Assembly: GCA_946617545.1 (NCBI GenBank)
Contig: CAMOKK010000085.1
Coordinates: forward strand, 1 to 6,071
DNA from: an uncultured Bacteroidales bacterium
GTDB taxonomy: Bacteria; Bacteroidota; Bacteroidia; Bacteroidales; UBA932
Direction: 5' to 3'
Length of the DNA: 6,071 nt
The translations under genes were made by a program, and so were the position numbers. Every line of letters starts with the position of its first letter. Position 1 is the first letter of the stretch. This document shows positions 1 through 6,023 of the stretch, in pieces. The notes beneath the pieces are model-generated. The model did no database searches and was not told the origin of the DNA. It worked only from the letters and a program-made list of their open reading frames with translations.

Positions 1-179
1 CCCTTGCCATGACCAAGCTGGACGGCAGCGCCAAAGGCGGCGTGGTGGTGGGCATAGTGGACACTTTCAGCATCCCCATTAAATTTATCGGTATTGGTGA
101 AGGTGTTGATGATTTGAAGATATTTGATAAAAAAGAATTTGTAGAAGCCCTTTTTTCCGTAAAAGATATCGAAAAATAA
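1..179 (+). CDS. ftsY: FtsY, signal recognition particle receptor GTPase (C-terminal fragment)
   Basis: The frame opens at the left edge (first full codon at base 3) and gives the last 58 residues of FtsY, ending in TAA at 177-179. FtsY is the SRP receptor: it binds the SRP protein Ffh at the inner membrane and the paired GTPases release ribosome-nascent chain complexes to the Sec translocon. The visible part is the end of the NG GTPase domain. The G4 guanine-specificity motif TKLDG is at visible residues 4-8, followed by the family-typical AKGGVVVGI stretch, the closing loop GIGEGVDDL at visible residues 30-38, and a final amphipathic helix around FDKKEFVEALF. Ffh also carries a TKLDG-type motif, but Ffh continues into a methionine-rich M domain, whereas this protein stops right after the G domain, so it is FtsY. 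The N-terminal part lies outside the window. The last 100 bases are clearly more AT-rich than the genes downstream. Confidence 0.95.
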   Translation, partial: LAMTKLDGSAKGGVVVGIVDTFSIPIKFIGIGEGVDDLKIFDKKEFVEALFSVKDIEK

Positions 180-181
180 AA

Positions 182-209
182 AAAGTCCCTCCCCCGAGGG
201 GAGGGGTTT
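182..209 (+). terminator. GC-rich hairpin after ftsY, possible weak terminator
   Basis: An 8-bp perfect stem pairs 187-194 (CCCTCCCC) with 198-205 (GGGGAGGG) around a CGA loop. A T186-G206 wobble and, past an unpaired G185, an AAA/TTT pairing (182-184 with 207-209) can extend it. It begins 3 bases after the ftsY stop. The trailing T tract on the plus strand is only three bases long, so termination of ftsY may be partial. On the minus strand the hairpin would be followed by a long T run, but no minus-strand gene that would need it is visible here. Confidence 0.5.
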
Positions 210-227
210 CGGAAGGGGGTAACGTTT

Positions 228-240
228 AACATTTAATGTT
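228..240. repeat. 13-bp AT-rich palindrome just upstream of pheT
   Basis: AACATT (228-233) and AATGTT (235-240) are perfect inverted arms around a single T. A shorter palindrome, AACGTT, lies at 221-226. The right arm contains the upstream candidate ATG of pheT at 236. The position between the upstream hairpin and the pheT start would suit an operator, but such short AT-rich palindromes are common by chance. I found no exact match to the Bacteroidota promoter consensus (TAnnTTTG with an upstream TTTG) in 180-247. Confidence 0.25.
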
Positions 241-247
241 TCATGAA

Positions 248-2689
248 ATGAAACTTAGTTATTCTTGGCTTAAAGAGTATTTGAAGTGTGACCTCACCCC
301 GGACCAGGTGGCCGAGGCCATGACATCGATTGGCATTGAGGTGGACAGCGTTCAGATGCAGGAAGTGATTCCCGGCGGTCTCAAGGGGGTTGTGGTGGCC
401 CAGGTGCTCACCTGCGTACCCCACCCGGACAGCGACCACCTGCACGTTACCACGGTGAACGACGGCAGCCCCGAGCCCGTCCAGGTGGTTTGCGGCGCGC
501 CCAATGTGGCGGCCGGCCAGAAGGTGCTCTTTGCCCGGACAGGCACCGTCCTTCCCGGAGATTTCAAAATCAAGAAATCCAAAATCCGGGGCGTGGAGAG
601 CCTGGGGATGATTTGTGCCGAGGACGAGCTGGGAATCGGCACCAGCCATGAGGGCATCATGGTGCTGCCGGAGGATGCCGTTGTAGGCACATCGGCCAAG
701 GATTACCTTCAGCTCAAGGACGAGGCCGTGATAGAATACGAGATTACCGCCAACCGGATTGATGCGGCTTCCCACATAGGCGTAGCAAGGGATCTCTACG
801 GCTACCTTCGCAGCAAGGACATTCCCGCGCAGCTCTGCATCCCTTCCGTGGAGGCTTTCCGCGAAGGGGAAGGGGAGTCCATCCCCGTGGAGGTGCTGGA
901 CAGCGAGGGTGCCCCCCGCTACACCGGCATCACGGTGAAGGGCGTGAAGGTGGGGCCCAGCCCGGAATGGCTGCAGGAGCGCCTGATGTCCATCGGCCTC
1001 AAGCCCATCAACAATGTGGTGGACATTTCCAACTTCGTGCTCTTTGAGACCGGCCAGCCGCTGCACACCTTCGACGCCGCCAAGGTGATGGGCAAGGTGA
1101 TTGTGCGCCGCGCGGCCGAAGGGGAGAAGATTCGCACCCTGGACGGCATCGAGCGCAGCCTGCATGCCTGTGACATGGTCATTGCCAATGCCGACGGGCC
1201 CATGTGCATTGCCGGCGTGTTCGGCGGAGAGGATTCCGGCGTCACGGACAGCACCGTGGACGTGTTCATCGAGGGCGCCTACTTTGACCCCGTGAGCATC
1301 CGCCGCACGGCCAAGAGCCAGCAGCTTTCTACGGACGCCAGCTTCCGCTTCGAGCGCGGGGCCGACCCCGAGGCCGCCCTCTACGCCGCCAAGCGTGCCG
1401 CCCTCCTGATTCAGGAAGTGGCCGGCGGAAAGGTCATCGGCCAGGTGCGGGAAGTGTATCCCAGGCCCATCGGCCGGGCGCAGATTGAGCTGGACTACAA
1501 CCGCATCCAGCATTTCATCGGCAAGAAAATCGGCCATGAAACCATTGAGAAAATCCTGGAAGGCCTGAATTACCAGTTCCTTGAGAAGAAGGCCGATGGC
1601 GCCCTTGTGGCGGCCCCTACCTACATGGTGGACGTGACTCGCGAGTGCGACGTGGTGGAAGAAATCCTCCGCATCTACGGATACAACAACATTGAGCTGC
1701 CCCAGAACTTGAGAATGAGCGTGAATCCCTCCGAGCAGCCGGAAGCGGAAGCTACGCGCAACGCCATCTCCAACTGGTTGGCGGCCAACGGTTTTGTGGA
1801 AACCATGAACAACTCCCTCACCAAGGAGGACTACTATACCAAGCTGGAAACCTTCCCGGCCGAGCGTTGCGTCCGCATTGTGAACCCGCTGAGCCAGGAC
1901 CTGAACGTGATGCGGCAGACGCTGCTCCTCAATGGTCTGGAGGTGGTGGCCTACAACCTGAACCGGCAGGCCACTTTCCTGAAGTTCTTCGAGTACGGCT
2001 CCGTGTACCAGCGGCTCGCCGGTACGGACGGCACCACCCTGGCCGGCTACGAGGAGCACCGCTGCTTCTCCCTCTTTATCAGCGGAACGCCGGACAAGGC
2101 CTGGAGAAATCCGGCCCAGAAGTCCAATTTCTTCCAGCTCAAAGGCTATGTGGAGGCCCTGATGGCCCGTTACCGCATAGACGTGAATACGCTCCAGTGC
2201 GGCAGCGCCCCTTCCGACCTCTTCTCCGAGGGCATCACCTACAGCCTGCCCGGCAAGGAGCCCAAGCTCCTGGCCACGCTGGGAACGCTGAATCCGGCCC
2301 TCTGCAAGCGCTTTGGCATCAAGCAGCCCGTGTTTGCGGCCGAGATTAACTGGGAAGTGCTCTTTACCCTCATCAAGCGCGACAAGTTCTCCTTCAAGGA
2401 GCTGCCCCGTTTCCCGGAGGTGAGAAGAGACCTGGCCCTGCTCTTAGACGAAGGCGTGCCCTATGCCGCCGTGCGCTCCAGCGCCCTCAAGGCCGGCAAG
2501 AAGCTCATCAAGAGCGTGAGCCTCTTTGACGTGTACCGCGGGGAGAAGATTCCCGCCGGCAAGAAGCAGTACGCCCTGAACTTCGTGCTGCAGGACCCCG
2601 AGCGTACCCTTACGGATACGGACGTGGAAAATACCATGAACCGCGTGCTCTCCGCCCTTCAGACGGAGTGCGGCGCCACGCTCCGCTGA
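248..2689 (+). CDS. pheT: Phenylalanine--tRNA ligase beta subunit
   Basis: This is the beta chain of the (alpha-beta)2 phenylalanyl-tRNA synthetase, which charges tRNA-Phe in the cytosol. It helps bind the tRNA and edits mischarged Tyr-tRNA-Phe; the aminoacylation site is on PheS. It has 813 residues from the ATG at 248, a normal length. Residues in order: N-terminal MKLSYSWLKEYL typical of the family; tRNA-binding EMAP/OB domain about 40-155 (HPDSDHLH, CGAPNVAAGQ, IRGVESLGMICAEDELG); B3/B4 editing domain about 210-400 with GQPLHTFD and GVFGGEDSGV; B5 about 410-480 (VTRECDVVEEILRIYGYNNI); catalytic-like core about 485-690; ferredoxin-fold anticodon-binding domain from about 720 to the end (FPEVRRDLALLLD, SLFDVYRG). 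An in-frame ATG at 236 would add MFHE; I prefer 248 because family members start at this point. No clear Shine-Dalgarno is present. pheS is not adjacent; ftsY precedes it and a lipoprotein gene starts 1 nt after its TGA. Confidence 0.98.
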   Translation: MKLSYSWLKEYLKCDLTPDQVAEAMTSIGIEVDSVQMQEVIPGGLKGVVVAQVLTCVPHPDSDHLHVTTVNDGSPEPVQVVCGAPNVAAGQKVLFARTGTVLPGDFKIKKSKIRGVESLGMICAEDELGIGTSHEGIMVLPEDAVVGTSAKDYLQLKDEAVIEYEITANRIDAASHIGVARDLYGYLRSKDIPAQLCIPSVEAFREGEGESIPVEVLDSEGAPRYTGITVKGVKVGPSPEWLQERLMSIGLKPINNVVDISNFVLFETGQPLHTFDAAKVMGKVIVRRAAEGEKIRTLDGIERSLHACDMVIANADGPMCIAGVFGGEDSGVTDSTVDVFIEGAYFDPVSIRRTAKSQQLSTDASFRFERGADPEAALYAAKRAALLIQEVAGGKVIGQVREVYPRPIGRAQIELDYNRIQHFIGKKIGHETIEKILEGLNYQFLEKKADGALVAAPTYMVDVTRECDVVEEILRIYGYNNIELPQNLRMSVNPSEQPEAEATRNAISNWLAANGFVETMNNSLTKEDYYTKLETFPAERCVRIVNPLSQDLNVMRQTLLLNGLEVVAYNLNRQATFLKFFEYGSVYQRLAGTDGTTLAGYEEHRCFSLFISGTPDKAWRNPAQKSNFFQLKGYVEALMARYRIDVNTLQCGSAPSDLFSEGITYSLPGKEPKLLATLGTLNPALCKRFGIKQPVFAAEINWEVLFTLIKRDKFSFKELPRFPEVRRDLALLLDEGVPYAAVRSSALKAGKKLIKSVSLFDVYRGEKIPAGKKQYALNFVLQDPERTLTDTDVENTMNRVLSALQTECGATLR

Positions 2690-2690
2690 G

Positions 2691-3164
2691 ATGAAGCATT
2701 TCCTTCATGTCGTCCTGCTCATGGCGCTGGCGGTCTCCTGCCACAGGGGGCCGGAGCGCATTCCGCGCAGGCAGATGGAGGATATGATGTACCAGGTTCT
2801 CCTGCAGGACCAGTACCTGAAGCAGCATCCGGAACTTCGCCGTCAGGCCGACACCTCCCTGGTGTACGAAGGCATCTTCGAGAGCCAGGGCTTTGACACG
2901 GACGACTTCCTCTACAGCCTGGAATATTACCTCCAGGACCCTTCCCGCATGGAGAAAATCATGGAGAAGGTGGGGGACCGCTTAGAGGCGGAAGGCAAGG
3001 TGGTGGACAAGGAGCTGAAGGCGGAAAACTGGCGGAAAGACTTCCTGCGCCTGTATTCGCTGGCCCCGGACACGCGCCACCTGCCCCAGCCGCAGAGCGC
3101 CCTTGACAGCCTGGCCAAGGTGCAGTTCCATAAAGATTCCCTCTTTTATATCCCGCACAGATGA
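2691..3164 (+). CDS. DUF4296-type putative lipoprotein, function unknown
   Basis: The 157-residue product starts with a short lipoprotein-type signal peptide: basic n-region (K2, H3), hydrophobic stretch 4-15, and a candidate lipidated cysteine at C17 (AVSC, with A rather than the usual L at -3). The residues after the cysteine (HRGPER) are basic, not the acidic export signal seen on surface-exposed Bacteroidota lipoproteins, so a periplasm-facing position is likelier. Residues 24-101 match what I know of DUF4296: an IP-rrqMEDMMYQVLLQDQYL helix, then YEGIFESQGFDTDDFLYSLEYYLQDPSRMEKIMEKV, the helical pattern Y-x-x-I-F ... F-x-x-S-L-x-Y-Y-x-x-x-P. The tail is charged and ends without a further domain. 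No biochemical function is known to me for the family. It starts 1 nt after the pheT stop without a Shine-Dalgarno, and its TGA overlaps the next ATG, so its translation is probably coupled to both neighbours. Confidence 0.87.
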   Translation: MKHFLHVVLLMALAVSCHRGPERIPRRQMEDMMYQVLLQDQYLKQHPELRRQADTSLVYEGIFESQGFDTDDFLYSLEYYLQDPSRMEKIMEKVGDRLEAEGKVVDKELKAENWRKDFLRLYSLAPDTRHLPQPQSALDSLAKVQFHKDSLFYIPHR

Positions 3165-4330
3165 AACGCTACGCCGCCCAGTGGGTTTATACTTTGACAT
3201 CGGCCCTTCCCCTGAAGAATGGCTTCGTGGAGCTGGCCGATGACGGCACCATCCTCCACACGGGCGTGTGCGAGGAAGGGGAGAGTGTGCTGGAAGGCGC
3301 CCTCTGCCCGGGCCTGGTGAATGCGCACTGCCATGTGGAGCTGTCCTACATGAAAGGACTTTTCCGCAAGGGAACGGGTATGGCGGGCTTTATAGACCAA
3401 ATCAACGCCCTTAGGGACACGTCTTCGCTTGAAACCAAGGTGGCCCTGCTGAAGGAAGCCATGGACGGGATGTACCGGCAGGGCGTAGTGGCCATGGCCG
3501 ATATTTCCAACTGCGATGATTCCTTTGCGGTGAAGGCCTCCCACCCTATGTACACGCGCACCTTCCTGGAGGTGTTCGGCGCCGTTCCTTCCGAGTGCGA
3601 TGCGGTGATGGAGGGCGTGAAGGCGCTGCAGCAAAAGGCGCTTTCCTATGGCCTGGATGCCGCCCCTACGCCGCATTCCTGCTATACCATGAGCCCGGAG
3701 CTGGTTACGGCTTCTTCCGTGGAGGGCCTCAGGAGCGGTTTCTTGAGCTTCCACTGCGAAGAGTCGGAGGAAGAGGAGGAGATGATGTTCTGCGGGCGCG
3801 GCCCCATGTGGGACAACCGCATCCGTAACGGCATTCCGACGCCTCCCGTGACGGGGACGTCTTCCCTGCAGTATTTCCTGGACCGCCTGGCCGCGGGCCT
3901 GTCCCTGCCGGCCGCGGGCCATGTGCTGCTGGTGCATGAGTGCTGCCTGTCGGCCGATGGCGTCCGCGTCGCCCGCGCGGCCCTCAGGGAGCCCTATCTG
4001 GCCGTCTGTCCGCTCTCTAACCTCTTTATCCACAATACCCTCCCGCCCATTCCGCTGATGCGGGAGAGCGGCATTCCCATCTGCGTGGGAACGGATTCGC
4101 TCTCTTCCAACGACGCGCTGGACATGCTGGCCGAACTGCGCTGCCTGCAGGATGCCTTTGACCTGCCGCTGGGCGAACTCCTGGGCTGGGCGTGCCTGAA
4201 CGGTGCCCGCTTCTTGGGCAAGGAAGATGTCCTGGGCACCCTGGAACCCGGCAAGAAGCCCGGCATCGTGTATATCAATAACCTGGCCGATGGCAAGCTG
4301 ACGGAGGCCTCTGAGTCTGTGCTGCTATGA
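3161..4330 (+). CDS. Metal-dependent amidohydrolase (cytosine/guanine deaminase superfamily), substrate unknown
   Basis: This 389-residue protein is a cytosolic TIM-barrel hydrolase of the amidohydrolase superfamily, in the ATZ/TRZ and nucleobase or nucleoside deaminase branch, which removes amino groups from nitrogen heterocycles using one divalent metal. The ligand set is complete: HxH at H56/H58 (NAHCHVELS), a substrate-side histidine at H172 (PTPHSCYTMSP), metal H198 with general acid/base E201 (FHCEES), H259 (LLVHE), and D312 in GTDSLSSN. CPLSNLFIHNTLPPIPLM and the C-terminal KKPGIVYINN strand are also family-typical. The NAHCHVELS motif resembles proteins often labelled aminodeoxyfutalosine deaminase-like or chlorohydrolase-like, but no futalosine-pathway gene is near, so I give no symbol. 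Its ATG overlaps the preceding lipoprotein stop by 4 nt and its own TGA overlaps the radical SAM start. The nearby deoC makes a nucleoside-related substrate plausible, but that is inference. Confidence 0.9.
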   Translation: MKRYAAQWVYTLTSALPLKNGFVELADDGTILHTGVCEEGESVLEGALCPGLVNAHCHVELSYMKGLFRKGTGMAGFIDQINALRDTSSLETKVALLKEAMDGMYRQGVVAMADISNCDDSFAVKASHPMYTRTFLEVFGAVPSECDAVMEGVKALQQKALSYGLDAAPTPHSCYTMSPELVTASSVEGLRSGFLSFHCEESEEEEEMMFCGRGPMWDNRIRNGIPTPPVTGTSSLQYFLDRLAAGLSLPAAGHVLLVHECCLSADGVRVARAALREPYLAVCPLSNLFIHNTLPPIPLMRESGIPICVGTDSLSSNDALDMLAELRCLQDAFDLPLGELLGWACLNGARFLGKEDVLGTLEPGKKPGIVYINNLADGKLTEASESVLL

Positions 4331-5076
4331 TGCGGGAAACCACGGTATTCGGCCCCATCTTCAGCCGTCGGCTGGGAAGTTCGCTGGGCATCAACCTGCT
4401 GCCCCAGGAGGGGAAGGTTTGCAATTTTGACTGCGTGTACTGCGAGTGCGGCTGGAACAAGGACGGCCTGGGAGACCGCGTGCTTCCATCGGCCGATGAT
4501 GTTCGCAGGGCGCTGGAAGCCAAGTTGCAGGAGTGCTCCCGGAAGGGAACGCCCATCGATTCCATCACTTTCTCCGGAGACGGGGAACCCACGCTGAATC
4601 CGGAATTCCCCGCCATCATAGACCTCACCCTGGCGCTCAGGAATCAATATTACCCTTCGGCCAAGGTGTCGGTGCTGTCCAATGCCACGCGTATCGGCCG
4701 GCCCGGCATATTTGAAGCGCTCCGGAAGGTGGACAATCCCATCCTCAAGCTGGACGCTCCCACGGATGCCCAGGTGGCTTTGGTGAACAGGCCGGCGGGG
4801 GAGTACCATGTGGCCGACGTGGTGGCGCAGCTTGGGCGCTTCGGGGGAGATTTTGTGCTCCAGACCATGTTCCTGCGGGGGCCCGGCTGGGAATCGGCCC
4901 AATGGGTGAAAGAATGGATGGAGATTGTGCGGGAGCTCCGGCCCCGCGAGGTGATGGTCTATACCATCGACCGGGAAACGCCCATGAGCGGGCTTGGAAA
5001 ATATACGGTTGCTCAGATGCAAGAGCTGGTGCAGCCGCTGATTGATGAAGGATTTAAGATTCAAATTAAAGGATAA
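4327..5076 (+). CDS. Radical SAM protein, TYW1-like (COG0731 type)
   Basis: This 249-residue radical SAM enzyme should bind a [4Fe-4S] cluster through C32, C36 and C39 (CNFDCVYC, the CxxxCxxC signature) and cleave S-adenosylmethionine to a 5'-deoxyadenosyl radical. The preceding FGPIFSRRLGSSLGINLLP block and the GDGEPTLNPEF motif (GDGEP at 84-88, the SAM-contacting glycine-rich region) are hallmarks of the COG0731 group related to the tRNA-Phe wyosine enzyme TYW1/Taw1. Further motifs are SVLSNAT at about 114-120 and LKLDAP at about 139-144. It is shorter than TYW1, with no flavodoxin domain, and I cannot see a clear set of cysteines for a second cluster (C41 and C70 are extra), so the reaction is not predictable. 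The gene has two adjacent ATGs, at 4327 (4-nt ATGA overlap with the amidohydrolase) and at 4330; either could be used. deoC follows after 5 nt. Confidence 0.92.
   Translation: MMRETTVFGPIFSRRLGSSLGINLLPQEGKVCNFDCVYCECGWNKDGLGDRVLPSADDVRRALEAKLQECSRKGTPIDSITFSGDGEPTLNPEFPAIIDLTLALRNQYYPSAKVSVLSNATRIGRPGIFEALRKVDNPILKLDAPTDAQVALVNRPAGEYHVADVVAQLGRFGGDFVLQTMFLRGPGWESAQWVKEWMEIVRELRPREVMVYTIDRETPMSGLGKYTVAQMQELVQPLIDEGFKIQIKG
5068..5073 (+). promoter_or_regulatory. Shine-Dalgarno-like site before deoC
   Basis: AAAGGA sits at the very end of the radical SAM coding sequence, 8 nt before the deoC ATG at 5082, in an A-rich stretch. It supports 5082 as the start. The other starts in this operon have no comparable site, which fits the general Bacteroidota habit of Shine-Dalgarno-independent initiation. 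Confidence 0.5.
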
Positions 5077-5081
5077 GTACT

Positions 5082-5972
5082 ATGTCTCTTTCAAGTAAAT
5101 ACGGCTATACGCCCGATGCAGAGGCCATTGCCCACAGCCTGGAAATCATTGCCGGCGGCCTGGAAGAAGTGGCCTGCGAAGAGCTCTACAAAAAGTGCTT
5201 CGGCATCATGGACCAGACCACCCTGGCCAGTGAAGACACGCCTGCCCGCGTGAAAACCTTGGTACAGAAGGTGAACTCCTTTGCCAAGGATTACCCGGAC
5301 TGGCCGCTGCCCGCCTCCATCTGCGTGTACCCCAACTTCGCCCATGTGGTGGCTTCGGAGCGTGCCACAAAGGACGTGCATGTGACCACCGTGGCCGGCT
5401 GTTTCCCCACCTCCCAGAGTTTCCTGGAAGTCAAGCTCCATGAGATTGAACTGGCGGTGAAGGGCGGGGCCGATGAGATTGATATCGTGCTGGCGCTCAA
5501 TAGTTTCCTTTCCGGAGATTACCAGGCCGCCGGTGCGGAAATCAAGGCCTCCCGCGAGTGTATTGACCGCGTAGCCCAGGAAGTGGGCCGTCCCGTCTGC
5601 CTGAAGGTGATTCTGGAAACCGGCCTGTTGGTGACCCCCGAGCTCATTGCCGACGCCAGCTTCCTGGCCATGGAAAACGGGGCCGATTTTATCAAGACTT
5701 CTACCGGAAAGGTGAAGGTGAACGCCACCCCGCAGGCCGCCTATGTGATGTGCGAATGCATCAAGAAATACGATGAGGTTACCGGCAAGAAGGTGGGCTT
5801 CAAGGCCGCCGGAGGCATTGCATCGGCTTTGGACGCCGTCTGCTACTGGACCATCGTGAAGAACATCCTGGGAGAGGAATGGCTGGATAAGAAGCTCTTC
5901 CGCTTTGGCGTTTCCTCCCTGGCCAACAAACTCCTGACGGCCGTGGAACAGAAGACTGTGACCTACTTCTAA
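5082..5972 (+). CDS. deoC: Deoxyribose-phosphate aldolase
   Basis: DeoC is a cytosolic class I aldolase that splits 2-deoxy-D-ribose 5-phosphate into glyceraldehyde 3-phosphate and acetaldehyde, feeding deoxynucleoside carbon into glycolysis. The catalytic residues are all present: Schiff-base lysine K205 in DFIKTSTGK, the assisting lysine K241 in GFKAAGG, and the proton-relay aspartate D134 in ADEIDIVL (matching K167, K201 and D102 of the E. coli enzyme). MDQTTL (43-48) and VAGCFPTSQ (104-112) mark the first and fourth barrel strands. The C-terminal RFGVSSLANKLL holds the phosphate-binding loop region. At 296 residues it is longer than the E. coli enzyme (259), mainly because of an N-terminal helical extension of roughly 30 residues, which I recall as usual in Bacteroidota. 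It is the last gene of the operon, 5 nt after the radical SAM stop, and a strong terminator begins 18 nt after its TAA. Confidence 0.97.
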   Translation: MSLSSKYGYTPDAEAIAHSLEIIAGGLEEVACEELYKKCFGIMDQTTLASEDTPARVKTLVQKVNSFAKDYPDWPLPASICVYPNFAHVVASERATKDVHVTTVAGCFPTSQSFLEVKLHEIELAVKGGADEIDIVLALNSFLSGDYQAAGAEIKASRECIDRVAQEVGRPVCLKVILETGLLVTPELIADASFLAMENGADFIKTSTGKVKVNATPQAAYVMCECIKKYDEVTGKKVGFKAAGGIASALDAVCYWTIVKNILGEEWLDKKLFRFGVSSLANKLLTAVEQKTVTYF

Positions 5973-5990
5973 AGCCCTGGACATACAATG

Positions 5991-6022
5991 AAAAAAGACT
6001 GGAAGAGATTCCAGTCTTTTTT
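5991..6022. terminator. Perfect 14-bp bidirectional intrinsic terminator
   Basis: The left arm 5991-6004 (six A, then GACTGGAA) is perfectly complementary to the right arm 6009-6022 (TTCCAGTC, then six T) around a GAGA tetraloop. Because the arms end in A and T runs, the hairpin is followed by a U tract in transcripts of both strands. It lies 18 nt beyond the deoC stop and 1 nt beyond the 3' end of the minus-strand tRNA-Leu, so it should end both convergent transcripts. Confidence 0.94.
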
Positions 6023-6023
6023 G

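Larger units (their letters stand above)
248..5972 (+). other. Predicted five-gene operon pheT-(DUF4296)-(amidohydrolase)-(radical SAM)-deoC
   Basis: Five same-strand genes are separated by +1 nt, -4 nt (ATGA), -4 nt (ATGA) and +5 nt. No hairpin terminator or promoter-sized gap lies between them, while a strong terminator follows the last gene and a hairpin precedes the first. This supports one transcript, with translational coupling at the two ATGA overlaps. Internal promoters within coding sequence cannot be excluded. Confidence 0.75.

Noticed and set aside
233..2059. A minus-strand open frame of about 608 codons opposite pheT
   Set aside because: It mirrors pheT, whose protein is a full-length family match. 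Its translation is rich in His, Gly and Leu with no recognisable domain, typical of an antisense frame under GC-rich third-position bias.
3758..3787. Acidic run EESEEEEEMM in the amidohydrolase as a possible insertion or repeat
   Set aside because: It follows directly from the catalytic HCEE motif, at the point where relatives have an H-x-x-E-S-x-x-E helix, so it is a charged version of a normal element.
3994..5064. A minus-strand open frame of about 356 codons across the amidohydrolase and radical SAM genes
   Set aside because: Both plus-strand genes have complete catalytic motifs, and the antisense frame spans their junction without any domain signal.
3161..5076. Amidohydrolase plus radical SAM gene as a futalosine menaquinone pathway
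   Set aside because: The radical SAM protein carries COG0731/TYW1-type motifs and is too short and different for MqnC or MqnE, and no other menaquinone gene is present.
5091..5984. A minus-strand open frame of about 297 codons opposite deoC
   Set aside because: It is a shadow of deoC with low-complexity His/Gly-rich translation; it also begins right beside the terminator with no sign of a start region.
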